NCBI RefSeq assembly: GCF_016307205.1
Contig: NZ_JAEIJD010000001.1
Location: 310,001-374,000 of the forward strand
Direction: 5' to 3'
From: Pontibaca salina
Lineage (GTDB): Bacteria; Pseudomonadota; Alphaproteobacteria; Rhodobacterales; Rhodobacteraceae
Length of the DNA stretch: 64,000 nucleotides
Program-made: the position numbers and the translations under genes
Notes under the pieces: model-generated
The model's input: the letters and a program-made list of their open reading frames with translations, nothing else
What the model was told of the DNA's origin: nothing
Databases searched by the model: none
Shown: piece by piece, positions 1 to 9,663 of the stretch
Layout of the letters: every line of letters starts with the position of its first letter
Position numbering within the stretch: the stretch's first letter is position 1

Positions 1-324
1 CGAAACGAAGACCTCGCGAAACAGGATTACGGTGGCAGGCAGCACCAACCAGGGCGACATCGAGGAGTAGCCGACAATCACCATCAGCGCGATGATCACC
101 ATCGCCTTATCCGCGATCGGGTCAAGCATCGCACCCAGCTTGGTCTCCTGTCTCCAGGCCCGGGCGAGATAGCCATCGAACCAATCGGTCACCGCCGCAC
201 CGATGAACAGAATCAGGGCAAGCCAGTCGGCCCAGGGACGGTGGAAGTACAGAAACATTATCGCCAGCCCCGGCGCAGCCAGAAGGCGCAGAAACGTCAG
301 GATATTAGGTAGGGTCAAACTCAT
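1..324 (-). CDS. pgsA: CDP-diacylglycerol-glycerol-3-phosphate 3-phosphatidyltransferase, partial
   Basis: Makes phosphatidylglycerol phosphate from CDP-diacylglycerol and glycerol-3-phosphate at the inner membrane. Only the first 108 residues are inside the window; the C-terminal part lies beyond position 1. The CDP-alcohol phosphatidyltransferase signature D-G-x2-A-R-x8-G-x3-D-x3-D is complete, with D50, G51, A54, R55, G64, D68 and D72. Hydrophobic segments flank it, as expected for this family. The ATG at 324 gives the typical family N-terminus (MSLTLPNILTFLR). It lies 138 bases downstream of uvrC on the same strand, an arrangement common in alphaproteobacteria and likely co-transcribed. 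Confidence 0.93.
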   Translation of the reverse strand, partial: MSLTLPNILTFLRLLAAPGLAIMFLYFHRPWADWLALILFIGAAVTDWFDGYLARAWRQETKLGAMLDPIADKAMVIIALMVIVGYSSMSPWLVLPATVILFREVFVS

Positions 325-462
325 GGTCGAACCCTACAATGCGGCCCCGGAACTTGAAAGCGGATGTTGGCGTATCGCGGCAGCAATGGCCGATTTGCCC
401 TGTGGGCAAAGCCTCCGGCGGGGGTATTTCCCGACCAGAAAGAGACCGGGGCGCGGCACCGG

Positions 463-2346
463 TCAGCCGCGGGTGTGAAAATGGTCATAGATGGTTTCGG
501 CAAGCCGATCCGAGATACCGTCGACCGCTTTGAGATCGGCCAGGTCTGCGCGGCTAACCGCCTTGGCGCTGCCGAAATGTGCCAACAGCGCGCGTTTGCG
601 GGCCGCCCCGACACCCGGCACCTCGTCAAGCGGAGTGGCACCAACCGCCTTGGCGCGTTTGGCGCGGTGAGTGCCGATGGCAAAGCGGTGCGCTTCGTCG
701 CGCAGACGCTGGATGAAATAGAGCACTGGATCGTTGTGCCGCAGCGCAAAAGGCCGGGTGCCGGGGCGGTGGAACTCCTCCTTGCCGGCATCGCGGTCCA
801 CGCCTTTGGCCACACCGACCATGGGGATGTCGCCGACGCCGTGTTCTGCCATGATCTGCGCCACCGCGCTGACCTGCCCGGCACCACCATCGATCAGCAG
901 CAGGTCGGGCCAAAGGCCCCTCTCCCGCGTCGGATCGTCTTTCAGCAGGCGTTTGAAGCGGCGGCTCAGAACCTCTTTCATCATGCCGAAATCGTCGCCG
1001 GGGGTCAGATCGTCACCACGGATATTGAACTTGCGGTATTGGTTCTTCATCAACCCCTCCGGCCCGGCGACAATCATCGCGCCGACCGCATTCGTGCCCT
1101 GAATATGGGAGTTGTCATAGACCTCGATCCGTTGCGGCGGGACGTTGAGCGCGAAAGCTTCGGCCAGAGCGCGCAGCAGTTTTGCCTGTGTCGCGCTTTC
1201 CGCCATGCGACGGGCCAGCGCTTCGCGCGCATTGCGCAAAGCTCCGCCCACCAGTTCGGCCTTTTCACCGCGTTGCGGCACCAGGATTTCCACCTTGCGC
1301 CCGGCCTTTTCAGACAGTGCCTGCTGCATCAGATCAGCGTTTTCGATGGCGTCGGACAAAAGCAACTGCCGCGGTGGTTGCTTGTTATCATAGAACTGGC
1401 CCAGAAATGCCTCCATCACTTCGGGCGCGCCCATATCCGCGCCAACGCGGGGATAGTAATCGTGATTGCCCCAGTTCTGGTTGGCGCGGATGAAGAACAC
1501 CTGCACGCAGGCCTGCCCGCCCTCAAGGTGCAAGGCCACCACATCCGCCTCGGGCACACCACGCGGATTGATGCCCTGTGCGCCTTGGACCTGGGTCAGT
1601 GCGCGGATGCGGTCGCGCAGACCGGCGGCGCGCTCAAACTCCATCGCGTCCGAGGCCTGCTGCATCTCGATCGCCAGCTCTTCCTGAATACGGGTTGACC
1701 GGCCAGACAAGAACCGTTCGGCATCGCGCACGGAATCTGCGTATTCGGCTTCGCTGATATAGCCGACACAAGGGGCCGAGCAGCGTTTGATCTGGTAGAG
1801 CAGGCAGGGCCTTGTGCGGTTTTGAAACACCGAATCAGTGCAATTGCGCAGCAGGAACGCCTTTTGCAGCTGATTCAGGGTGCGATGGACCGCCCCGGCG
1901 CTGGCAAAGGGCCCGAAATAGCTGCCTTTTGCTTTCTTGGCTCCGCGATGTCTTTTGATTTGGGGAAACGGATGATCCTTGGCCAGCAGGATATTGGGGA
2001 AGCTTTTATCATCGCGCAGCAGGACGTTGTATTTCGGTTTCAGCTGCTTGATCAGGTTCTGTTCAAGCAGCAGCGCCTCGGTTTCGGTGCGCGTTGTCAG
2101 GAACATCATCGACGCGGTTTCGCGGATCATCCGGTCGATCCGGATCGAATGGCCGGTCGGCCGCGTATAGCTTGACACCCGTGCGCGCAGATTGCGCGCT
2201 TTGCCGACATAGAGCACGCGCGCCTGCGCATCCAGCATCCGGTAGACGCCGGGCGAGGAATCCAGCGTCCGCTGATAGCTCTGGATACATGCATAGCCGG
2301 TTACAGCCGGATCGCTGAAGATATCGGATCGGTCGGTCATGGGCAT
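463..2346 (-). CDS. uvrC: Excinuclease ABC subunit C
   Basis: Makes the dual incisions of nucleotide excision repair after UvrAB damage recognition. The 627-residue length is normal. In order I see the GIY-YIG nuclease domain (near residues 30-110, with [20 protein letters not shown]), the UVR motif region near 215-245 that contacts UvrB, the RNase H-like 5'-incision domain ([16 protein letters not shown]), and C-terminal helix-hairpin-helix motifs ([15 protein letters not shown]). ATG codons at 2346 and 2340 are both possible starts; neither has a strong Shine-Dalgarno sequence. A long open frame on the opposite strand is a coding shadow. Confidence 0.97.
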   Translation of the reverse strand: MPMTDRSDIFSDPAVTGYACIQSYQRTLDSSPGVYRMLDAQARVLYVGKARNLRARVSSYTRPTGHSIRIDRMIRETASMMFLTTRTETEALLLEQNLIKQLKPKYNVLLRDDKSFPNILLAKDHPFPQIKRHRGAKKAKGSYFGPFASAGAVHRTLNQLQKAFLLRNCTDSVFQNRTRPCLLYQIKRCSAPCVGYISEAEYADSVRDAERFLSGRSTRIQEELAIEMQQASDAMEFERAAGLRDRIRALTQVQGAQGINPRGVPEADVVALHLEGGQACVQVFFIRANQNWGNHDYYPRVGADMGAPEVMEAFLGQFYDNKQPPRQLLLSDAIENADLMQQALSEKAGRKVEILVPQRGEKAELVGGALRNAREALARRMAESATQAKLLRALAEAFALNVPPQRIEVYDNSHIQGTNAVGAMIVAGPEGLMKNQYRKFNIRGDDLTPGDDFGMMKEVLSRRFKRLLKDDPTRERGLWPDLLLIDGGAGQVSAVAQIMAEHGVGDIPMVGVAKGVDRDAGKEEFHRPGTRPFALRHNDPVLYFIQRLRDEAHRFAIGTHRAKRAKAVGATPLDEVPGVGAARKRALLAHFGSAKAVSRADLADLKAVDGISDRLAETIYDHFHTRG

Positions 2347-2983
2347 TAGATATGATTCCCGGCGCGCGGCTGCAATCTTGGTTGGTGTTAATCAAGCCCG
2401 AACAAATCCACCGAATATGTGGGTAAGTCTGGTGACAACCTCGGGGGAGATCGAAATTCTCATTGTATCTGACGGACTTCGCTGATTTGCTCAAAAAACA
2501 GGCACAATGTCAAACCGTTGAAAACAGAGAAAACTTAACTCATGATGTTGCAAGATGATGAATTCAATGAGGATTGCATCGTGTTTTCATGACAGCCGGG
2601 GGGCCGGTGGAAAAGTTAATGTCCCAGAGCGTCAACGCGCCAATACAATCGGATGGGTTCGAACCGCGGCCGACACTGTGTTTCTCTGTTGGGCGACAAA
2701 ATGCGCCCCGCTTTGATGAGCTGCGCGCATGGTTGGGCCGGGACCGATAGCATTGACCCGAATTGCGGGGGGCCCGCGCTGTCGTCTGCGTCAAAGTCCA
2801 AAACGCTGCCCTGGCCACGGTATGGATCATGAATTCGGGGATTTGCTTGCGCACGCGCTGATCGATCCTGTTGCCGATAAAATCGATGGCGCAGGGCGCG
2901 TTATTGTCGTCAATCTCCGGCTCAAGCCCCTGCGCTGCCATGGCCTGTGTCAGCATTCTTTCTTTCGCGTTCGGCCGTCGCCC
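2347..2983. other. Gene-poor gap, no supported gene
   Basis: This 637-base stretch lies between the 5' end of uvrC and the 3' end of the antiporter gene. Frames of 43 to 130 codons exist on both strands, but none shows a recognisable domain or convincing codon use, and the longest is not preceded by a good ribosome site. The uvrC promoter must lie in its left part. The right part could be decayed coding sequence, but I cannot identify a parent gene. Confidence 0.5.
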
Positions 2984-3931
2984 TCAAAGAAAAACTGTTG
3001 CAAGATAGACCAGGTAGAGTGCGGTCAGCGCAATGCCCCAAAGCCGGGTAATGTTCTTTTGCATAAACACGAATGGGATCAGCAGCAGCGAAGCCGCCAG
3101 CATGACCCAAAGATCAAAGCGCAGGAACTCGGGCGCGACATCAATTGGTCGGATCAGTGTGGCGAGACCGATGACCGCCAACAGGTTGAATATGTTCGAC
3201 CCGATCACATTGCCAAGCGCAACATCGGCCTGCCGGCGCAGCGCCGCCACCACCGTGGTCGCGAGTTCGGGGAGCGACGTGCCCACCGCAACCAGTGTCA
3301 AACCAATTGCCGCGTCACTGACCCCATAATGCCGTGCGATGATCGAGGCGTTTTCGACCAGTAAATTTGCGCCCAGTGGCAGTCCGACAATCCCCACAAC
3401 AAGATATGCAATCACGCGCCACCACGGCATATTCGGGTCGGCCTCTTCCAGCCCTCCGATTTCGCCGTTGGCGCAGGCCCGTTGATAGACCCGCACCTCT
3501 CGGAATTGATCCAGCAGAACCAGAGCCAGAGCGGCCAGCATGATCAGACCTTCCATCGTGCTGAGAACGCCGTTGAAGGCCAGTGCAATAAACAGAACCG
3601 AGATGCCAATCATCACCAGAAACGACTTGCGGGTATTGCACTCTGTGCTGTGTATCGGCGCGAGCATGGCTGGTATACCCAGCACCAGCAAAATATTGGC
3701 GGTGTTCGAACCGACAATATTGCCCAGTGCAAGCCCCGGCAGATTATCGCGCACCGCACTGATCGACACCAGCAATTCCGGCGCTGAAGTGCCAAAGGCC
3801 ACAACGGTCAAACTTACGATCAGCGCCGGCACGCCCAGCCGCAGGCTGAGATTGACCGCACCACGTACCAGCGCGTCGCCTGCAAAAAACAGAATCAGCA
3901 AGCCCAAAGCGGCAAGAATCCACGCGCTCAT
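2984..3931 (-). CDS. Calcium/sodium antiporter, CaCA family (YrbG-like)
   Basis: An inner-membrane cation exchanger, by family a Ca2+/Na+ antiporter. The 315-residue protein has about ten membrane segments and the two inverted alpha-repeats of the family: VAFGTSAPELLVSISA with GNIVGSNTANIL in the first half, and VAVGTSLPELATTVVA with GNVIGSNIFNLL in the second. The acidic residues of the two APE/LPE motifs are the expected ion ligands. I chose the ATG at 3931 (MSAWILAALG) rather than an upstream ATG because it overlaps the stop of the preceding small gene as ATGA, implying translational coupling. Confidence 0.9.
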   Translation of the reverse strand: MSAWILAALGLLILFFAGDALVRGAVNLSLRLGVPALIVSLTVVAFGTSAPELLVSISAVRDNLPGLALGNIVGSNTANILLVLGIPAMLAPIHSTECNTRKSFLVMIGISVLFIALAFNGVLSTMEGLIMLAALALVLLDQFREVRVYQRACANGEIGGLEEADPNMPWWRVIAYLVVGIVGLPLGANLLVENASIIARHYGVSDAAIGLTLVAVGTSLPELATTVVAALRRQADVALGNVIGSNIFNLLAVIGLATLIRPIDVAPEFLRFDLWVMLAASLLLIPFVFMQKNITRLWGIALTALYLVYLATVFL

Positions 3932-4098
3932 TCTCGCCCCCTGTAGCCGCAGGAACACGGCCCTTTGCCGATGCGATAACGTCCGCACCCCGGACATTTT
4001 GCTGAGTCGAGACGATTTTGGCCTGGAAATCGCAGTTTTCCGAACATCGCCAACACCGCGATGGCCACCAGAAACAGGGCGACGATCTTGAGGATCAC
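3928..4098 (-). CDS. Small membrane-anchored zinc-ribbon protein
   Basis: A 56-residue protein starting at a GTG two bases after the sppA stop codon. One hydrophobic helix near residues 2-19 (LKIVALFLVAIAVLAMF) is followed by a short tail with two C-x-C/C-x2-C knuckles (CPGCGRYRIGKGPCSCG), which could bind one zinc ion. Its stop overlaps the antiporter ATG, so it sits as a coupled middle gene between sppA and the antiporter. Function is unknown. The tail resembles rubredoxin-like or zinc-ribbon tails of other short roseobacter proteins, but that is recall, not a search. The tight packing and intact cysteines argue that it is real. Confidence 0.75.
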   Translation of the reverse strand: MILKIVALFLVAIAVLAMFGKLRFPGQNRLDSAKCPGCGRYRIGKGPCSCGYRGRE

Positions 4099-4099
4099 C

Positions 4100-4897
4100 T
4101 TAAAGACCAAAGCGCGCGAAAGCCGCGCGCTCCTCGATGCCGGTAACGGCTTCATTGAAGGCATAGGCCCCGAAACGCGTCAGAAAGGGACGGCGTAAGC
4201 CGTAGCGGCGTAATTTCACCTTGTCGCCAAACCGCTCGCGCAGCGTGGCCTTCAGATGCCCGATTCCATCGATCAGGCCCAGCTCGGCGGCGCGACGGGC
4301 CAGCCAGATCTCGCCAGTGAACAAATCGGCGGAGGTGTCCAGCCGGTCACCACGACGATTTTTGACATGGGTGATAAAGTGTTCATGGACGTCGCCCAGC
4401 AGGGCGGTCAGGCGGGCCACGTCGTCTTCGTTTTCAGGGCGGAACGGGTCCAGAATCGATTTCGATTTGCCAGCGGTATAAACCCGCCGCTCGATTCCTT
4501 GACGGCTCAGAAACACATGCGCACCAAAGCCCGAGGATATCACCCCGATCGAGCCCAGAATCGAACTTTCATCGGCCCAGATTTCATCGGCTGACGCCGC
4601 CAGCCAATAGCCCCCCGACGCGGCAACGTCTTCGACAAAGGCAATGACGGGAACTTTGGTTTCCTCCGCCAGATCGCGGATCCGCCGCCCGATCAGCGAG
4701 GATTGCACCGGCGAGCCGCCGGGCGAGTTGATTTCCAACGCGACCGCATCGGGCTTGCCCCTGCGAAATGCCTTTTCCAGAACCGAGGCCAAAGCCTGAT
4801 CGCTCAGCGTCATCCGCCCCGATGTACCGATGGTCCCCTGGAGGCGAACCACGGACACAAGTGGGCGGCTTTTGATAAAGGGAAGGCGTAACTTCAT
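4100..4897 (-). CDS. S49-family serine peptidase (SppA/SohB-like)
   Basis: A 265-residue Clp-fold protease of the signal peptide peptidase A family, expected to degrade cleaved signal peptides or membrane fragments. The Ser/Lys dyad is probably S94 (in DVAASGGYW) and K146 (in AGKSKSILDP), about 52 residues apart as in short single-domain SppA enzymes; this assignment is inferred by spacing. Conserved GSIGVI and EINSPGGSPVQ strands are present. There is no obvious N-terminal membrane anchor. The ATG at 4897 (MKLRLPFIKS) is preferred over an ATG 45 bases upstream. It heads a three-gene overlapped operon. Confidence 0.88.
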   Translation of the reverse strand: MKLRLPFIKSRPLVSVVRLQGTIGTSGRMTLSDQALASVLEKAFRRGKPDAVALEINSPGGSPVQSSLIGRRIRDLAEETKVPVIAFVEDVAASGGYWLAASADEIWADESSILGSIGVISSGFGAHVFLSRQGIERRVYTAGKSKSILDPFRPENEDDVARLTALLGDVHEHFITHVKNRRGDRLDTSADLFTGEIWLARRAAELGLIDGIGHLKATLRERFGDKVKLRRYGLRRPFLTRFGAYAFNEAVTGIEERAAFARFGL

Positions 4898-5109
4898 GAG
4901 AGCTGATGTAGAATGCCGCAACGCGACAAACAAGGTGCGCAATTGGGTTGAGTCAGAGGGATGGAAGAATTCGCGCCGCGCCCGACTTTCTTGTAACGCA
5001 AAATCGCTGGATCGGGTGCAAAAAACCCATCAGATAGCGGCGCCCTGTACCCCGGCCTATGCGGCGCCGCTCCGCAATGGGTATTTGCAACCAGAAGGAA
5101 GCAGGGCGC

Positions 5110-5811
5110 TCAGACCGACAGCCACGCGTCGCGAATTTCCGGGCTGGCATCAAGATCGGCGAAACTGCCCGAAAAGCGCGTGGTGCCGCGATCAAGAACC
5201 ACCGCACGGCTGGCGACGGCCCGGGCGAAATGCAGGTTCTGTTCGGAGAGCAGCACCGTCAGCCCCTGATCGCGCAACTGCACAATGGCGCGGGCCATGT
5301 CTTCAATGATGACGGGCGCGATGCCCTCGGAGGGTTCGTCCAGCAGCACGCAGGACGGGTTGCCCATCAGTGTGCGCGCGATGCTGAGCATTTGCTGTTC
5401 GCCGCCCGACAGGTCGCGGCCGCGATTGTGGCGACGCTCGGCGAGGTTGGGAAACAGCTCGAACAGCGCGTCGCGGCTCCAGATGGCGGCGTCTTGTCGC
5501 GGCTTTTGCCGACCGACTTCGAGGTTTTCCAGTACCGTGAGGTCGGTAAAAATGCGCCGTTCCTCGGGCACATAGCCAAGGCCGGCGCGCGCCACGCGAT
5601 GGGCTGGCCAGCCGGTGATGTCGGCGCCATTGAAACGGACGCGCCCGGACCGTGGCACCACCAGTTGCATGATGGATTTGAGCGTCGTTGTCTTGCCCGC
5701 GCCGTTGCGCCCCAAAAGCGCGACCACCTGCCCGCGCGAGACCTGCAGCGAGAGGGCGCGCAACACATGGGCCTTGCCATAAAAACTGTTGATCTGGGCC
5801 AGTTCAAGCAT
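5110..5811 (-). CDS. livF: Branched-chain amino acid ABC transporter ATP-binding protein
   Basis: Second ATPase of a HAAT-type importer. The 233-residue protein has Walker A (GRNGAGKTT), a Q-loop region, signature LSGGEQQML, and Walker B (CVLLDEPSEGIAP) with the SEGIAP variant typical of LivF. Start at ATG 5811 overlaps the livG stop by eight bases, so the two are coupled. It is last in the order livK, livHM, livG, livF, all on the minus strand. The upstream in-frame extension to 5883 runs into livG and is rejected. Confidence 0.95.
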   Translation of the reverse strand: MLELAQINSFYGKAHVLRALSLQVSRGQVVALLGRNGAGKTTTLKSIMQLVVPRSGRVRFNGADITGWPAHRVARAGLGYVPEERRIFTDLTVLENLEVGRQKPRQDAAIWSRDALFELFPNLAERRHNRGRDLSGGEQQMLSIARTLMGNPSCVLLDEPSEGIAPVIIEDMARAIVQLRDQGLTVLLSEQNLHFARAVASRAVVLDRGTTRFSGSFADLDASPEIRDAWLSV

Positions 5812-6583
5812 CGGTTGATGTGTCCAGCGCATTGAATAGAGTGCCGCCGCCAAGATAGACCTGTTGCACTTCTGGGTCGGCACGGATGTGGGCGACGGGG
5901 CCTTTGGCGATCAGCCGGCCGCGGTTCAGCACCATAACGCGATGGGCATGGGCAAAAACCGTGTCCATATCATGTTCGGTGAACAGCACGCTCAACTGCC
6001 GCTGCGCCACGATATCGGCCACCAGTTGCATCAGCGCGGCGCGTTCGCCCGGTGCCATGCCGGCGGTGGGTTCGTCCATCAGCAGCAGGCCCGGCGCATG
6101 CGCCAGCGCGATGGCAAGTTCCAACCGCTTGAGATCGCCATAGGCCAGCACCGCGCAGGCGCGGTCGGCCTGGGCCGCCATGCCGACCAGATCGAGGAGC
6201 TCCAGCGCCTCGTCGCGATAGAGCCGGTGCGCATAGGGGCGCAGCGCGAAGACCCGGCGATGGTGCGAGATCAGCGCCATTTGCACGTTTTCTACCACGG
6301 TCATCGAGGCATAGGTGGCGGTGATCTGGAACGTGCGCCCAACGCCCAGCCGCCAGATCCGGCGCGGCTTCAGCCCAGTGATCGGCGTGCCGTTCAGCGA
6401 CACCGTGCCGCCATCGGGTTTCAGATGGCCAGTCATCATGTTGAAACAGGTGCTCTTGCCCGCGCCGTTGGGGCCGATCAGCGCCAGTAACTCGCCCTGC
6501 GCGAGATCAAAGGACACGTCATCGACGGCGCGGATTCCGCCGAAAGATTTGCTGAGCCCGCGCACCGACAGCACCGTACTCAT
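5804..6583 (-). CDS. livG: Branched-chain amino acid ABC transporter ATP-binding protein
   Basis: First ATPase of the importer, 259 residues. Walker A is GPNGAGKST; the Walker B region is LLLMDEPTAGMAPGER, the LivG-type TAGMAP form. The canonical LSGGQ signature is poorly conserved here: the equivalent segment reads AVLAYGDLKRLELAIALA, a YGDLKRLE variant known in LivG-like ATPases. ATG 6583 overlaps the permease stop as ATGA. The neighbours make a complete transport unit. Confidence 0.95.
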   Translation of the reverse strand: MSTVLSVRGLSKSFGGIRAVDDVSFDLAQGELLALIGPNGAGKSTCFNMMTGHLKPDGGTVSLNGTPITGLKPRRIWRLGVGRTFQITATYASMTVVENVQMALISHHRRVFALRPYAHRLYRDEALELLDLVGMAAQADRACAVLAYGDLKRLELAIALAHAPGLLLMDEPTAGMAPGERAALMQLVADIVAQRQLSVLFTEHDMDTVFAHAHRVMVLNRGRLIAKGPVAHIRADPEVQQVYLGGGTLFNALDTSTDA

Positions 6584-8442
6584 GTTTCCTGCTCGGAGGG
6601 CCGCAGTAGGCCGATACGTTCGCCGAGGCGGCGCAGCCCGCCGACGATGCCTTCGGGGGCCAATACGACCACCGCAATGATGGTCAGGCCCAGCGCCAGA
6701 CGCCAATATTCAAACCGGGTCAGCATGTCCTTAGCGCTTTCGAACACCGCGCCGCCGACCACCCCGCCCGAGAGCGTCTTGACTCCGCCAAGGAAGACCA
6801 CGATCAGCGCATCGAACGAGCGGGTGATCTCCAGCTCATTGGGAAAGACGCTGCCCTTGGCAAAGACAAACAGCCCGCCCGCAAGCCCGGCCATGGCCCC
6901 GGCAAGGGCGAAGGCCACCCACTGCACCGCGCGCGTGTGGATGCCCGTCGCCTCGGCCTGCCGGGCACTGTCGCGGGCGGCGCGCAGGGCATAGCCGAAC
7001 GGCGCATGGGCCGCGTGGCGCAAAGCCAGAATGCCACCAATGCAAAGCACCAGCGTCAGATAGAAGAACACGAGATTGGATGTGGCCCAGTCCGGCGGCC
7101 AGATATCCACCAATCCATCATCACCGCCGGTGACCTCGCCCCACTGATAGGCCAGACTCCAGAGCAGCTGCGCGAAGGCCAATGTCAGCATCGCGAAATA
7201 TACGCCCGTCAAGCGCAGGCAGACCCAGCCGATGATCATTGCCAGCAACCCCGCGCCAAGCGGTGCCAGCAGCAGCGCCAGCTCCATCGGCGTCCCGGCA
7301 TGGGCCACCAACAGCGCCGCCACATAGGCACCGCCGCCGAAAAAGGCCGCATGGCCGAAACTGACCAACCCGCCAAGGCCCAATAGGAAATGCAGCGAGG
7401 CGGCGAACAGGCAGAAGATCAGGATGTCGGTCGCCAAAATAGCGATCCAGGACGGCGCGAGCAAAGGCACCACGGCCAACACCGCCAGTCCGGCGGCCAC
7501 GATCAGCCGCACCCGCGCTCCGGCGGGCTTGATCGGGCGTTCGGGCTCGCCACTCTGGCCGTGATCGCCGGCAACCTCTTCGCGGCCCAGCAACCCATAG
7601 GGGCGGATCATCAAGACCAGCGCCATGACCACGAACATCAGCACCAGCGTGCTTTGCGGTAGATAGGTCACGCCGAATACGTTCAGCACCGATACCAGTA
7701 CCGCCGCCAAATAGGCCCCGGGCAGCGACCCCATGCCGCCAATCACCACAACGACAAAGATTGACGCCAGAATATTGAAATCCATCAGCAGATCGGCACC
7801 GCCCTTGGGCAGTTGTACGGCCCCGCCCAAGCCCGCCAGCGCGCAGCCAAGGAAGAACACGCCGGTGAACAGCCAGGACTGGTTGACGCCCAGCGCCCCG
7901 ACCATTTCGCGGTCTTGCGTGGCGGCGCGCACAAGAATGCCGACGCGGGTGCGTGCGATCAGCCACCACAGCGCCAGCGCGACGAAGGGCGTGATCGCGA
8001 TCAATGCCAAATCGTATTTCGGCACCGGCTCGCCCATGATCCGAACGATACCTTTCAGTCCCGGCGCGCGCGGCCCCAGCAGATCCTGCGGCCCCCAGAT
8101 CATCAGCGCCAGATCTTGAATCACCAGAATGACCCCGAAAGTGGCGACCAACTGAAACAATTCCGGCGCGCGGTAGACCGGGCGCAGCACCAGAATCTCG
8201 ACGATAACACCGACCAGCCCGACGACAACACCGGTCAGCAGGATCGCACCCCAGAAGCCGAAAGCACCGGGCAGCACCTGCATCAGCGTATAGCCGACAT
8301 AGGCCCCCAGCATGTAGAACGAGCCGTGGGCAAAGTTAACGATCCGCGTCACGCCAAAGATCAGCGACAGGCCCGACGCCACCATGAACAGTGCCCCGGC
8401 ATTGGCCAGTCCGGTCAGCAATTGCGCAATGAACAGTCCCAC
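6580..8442 (-). CDS. Fused branched-chain amino acid ABC permease (LivH-LivM)
   Basis: One 620-residue polypeptide carries both permease subunits of the importer. Residues about 1-290 are LivH-like (start GLFIAQLLTGLANAGALFM, with NFAHGSFYMLGAY). A charged linker of roughly 25 residues (REEVAGDHGQSGEPERP) follows, then a LivM-like half from about residue 315 (SLHFLLGLGGLVSFGHAAFFGGGAY). No frameshift or internal stop is seen, so the fusion looks real. The start is GTG at 8442, 18 bases after livK. Substrates of this family include leucine/isoleucine/valine but also amides and urea-like compounds; the sequence does not settle which. Confidence 0.93.
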   Translation of the reverse strand: MGLFIAQLLTGLANAGALFMVASGLSLIFGVTRIVNFAHGSFYMLGAYVGYTLMQVLPGAFGFWGAILLTGVVVGLVGVIVEILVLRPVYRAPELFQLVATFGVILVIQDLALMIWGPQDLLGPRAPGLKGIVRIMGEPVPKYDLALIAITPFVALALWWLIARTRVGILVRAATQDREMVGALGVNQSWLFTGVFFLGCALAGLGGAVQLPKGGADLLMDFNILASIFVVVVIGGMGSLPGAYLAAVLVSVLNVFGVTYLPQSTLVLMFVVMALVLMIRPYGLLGREEVAGDHGQSGEPERPIKPAGARVRLIVAAGLAVLAVVPLLAPSWIAILATDILIFCLFAASLHFLLGLGGLVSFGHAAFFGGGAYVAALLVAHAGTPMELALLLAPLGAGLLAMIIGWVCLRLTGVYFAMLTLAFAQLLWSLAYQWGEVTGGDDGLVDIWPPDWATSNLVFFYLTLVLCIGGILALRHAAHAPFGYALRAARDSARQAEATGIHTRAVQWVAFALAGAMAGLAGGLFVFAKGSVFPNELEITRSFDALIVVFLGGVKTLSGGVVGGAVFESAKDMLTRFEYWRLALGLTIIAVVVLAPEGIVGGLRRLGERIGLLRPSEQET

Positions 8443-8460
8443 GATCCTAAGTGACGGCGG

Positions 8461-9663
8461 TTATTTCGCCGGGCGCATCTCGCGCACCACATCATCGGAA
8501 GGCAGATAATCGGCGCCGTCGCGATATTCCCAGTCGATCATCACGCCCTCTCCGTCACGCAGGGCGGTCGTGCCGACAAAGGCACCCATGGTCGATTGAT
8601 GATCGATTTCGCGATAGGTGACCGGCCCGACCGGTGTGTCCAGTTCCAGCCCGACAAAGGCCTCGCGGATCGCCTCGGCCTCGGTCGAGCCGGCCTTTTC
8701 GATGGCAGCGGCGACCGAAAGCGCGGTGTTGTAACCGACGATCGACCCGTTGCGCGGGTAATCGTCCCAGCGCGCCTGATAGGCGTTGACAAAATCTTTT
8801 TCCGCGCCCTCGTCAAATCCGTACCAAGGAAACCCGGTGACGATCCAGCCCTCGGGCGCCTCGGCGCCCAGCGGATCAAGATATTCCGGCTCACCCGACA
8901 ACAGGCCGTATAGCTTGCGCCCGTCAAACAGGCCGCGCGTGGTCCCCTCGCGCACGAATTTGGCCAGATCCCCGGCAAAGGTGACGTTATAAATTGCATC
9001 GGGCTTGGCCCGTTCCAGCGCCTGCACCTCGGCCCCCGCGTCGATCTTGAACAGCGGTGGCCATTGCTCGGCAACGAATTCCACTTCGGGTTTCAGCGCC
9101 AGAAGGTTTTCCTTGAAGGCCGCGACCGCATCCTTGCCATAGGCATAGTTGGGCGCGATGGTGGCATAGCGGATCGCATCGGTCTTGGCGGCCTCTTCGG
9201 CCAGCATCGCCGCCTGCATGTAGGTCGAGGTGCGCAGGCGGAAGGTCCAGTCATTCCCCTTGTCCCAAACCAATGCATCGGCCAGCGGTTCGGAAGCCAG
9301 ATAGACATAGTGCTTTTCGGCGGCCAGAGAACTGATTGCCAGCCCGATATTGGACAGGATCGCGCCGGTCAGCATTACCGTGCCCTCACGAGTCATCAAT
9401 TCTTCGGCAATTTTCACCGCCTCGCCCGGTTCGCCCTGATCGTCGCGGTAAATAAACTCCAACGGACGCCCCAGAACGCCTCCCGCTTCGTTGATCTGCT
9501 CAACCGCCAACTCGACTCCCATGCGATAGGGTTCGGCAAAGGCGGCCATACGCTTGAAATGGTTGATCTCGCCGATCTTGATCGGTTCTTGCGCAGGTGC
9601 CTCAAAGGCGGTCAGCGCCAGCGCGGCCCCCACCACGGTTGCGAGGAAAGTCTTGCGTTTCAT
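8461..9663 (-). CDS. Periplasmic substrate-binding protein, LivK/HAAT family
   Basis: The 400-residue solute-binding protein of the neighbouring importer. An N-terminal Sec signal peptide (KRKTFLATVVGAALALTAFE, cleavage probably after APA) precedes a type I periplasmic binding fold (IKIGEINHFKRMAAFAEPYR; GVELAVEQINEAGGVLGRPL). It is first in the operon and preceded by AGGATGGA eight bases from the ATG. The N-terminal lobe resembles amide/branched-chain amino acid binders; ligand specificity cannot be read from sequence alone. Confidence 0.92.
   Translation of the reverse strand: MKRKTFLATVVGAALALTAFEAPAQEPIKIGEINHFKRMAAFAEPYRMGVELAVEQINEAGGVLGRPLEFIYRDDQGEPGEAVKIAEELMTREGTVMLTGAILSNIGLAISSLAAEKHYVYLASEPLADALVWDKGNDWTFRLRTSTYMQAAMLAEEAAKTDAIRYATIAPNYAYGKDAVAAFKENLLALKPEVEFVAEQWPPLFKIDAGAEVQALERAKPDAIYNVTFAGDLAKFVREGTTRGLFDGRKLYGLLSGEPEYLDPLGAEAPEGWIVTGFPWYGFDEGAEKDFVNAYQARWDDYPRNGSIVGYNTALSVAAAIEKAGSTEAEAIREAFVGLELDTPVGPVTYREIDHQSTMGAFVGTTALRDGEGVMIDWEYRDGADYLPSDDVVREMRPAK

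Noticed and set aside
364-1698. Long plus-strand frame of 444 codons
   Set aside because: It lies entirely antisense within uvrC, whose protein is fully recognisable; it is a codon-bias shadow.
2619-2750. 43-codon plus-strand frame, and a GGGTTCGAACC string that looks like a tRNA T-loop
   Set aside because: The flanking bases do not pair as a T-arm or acceptor stem on either strand, and the frame has no domain or strong ribosome site.
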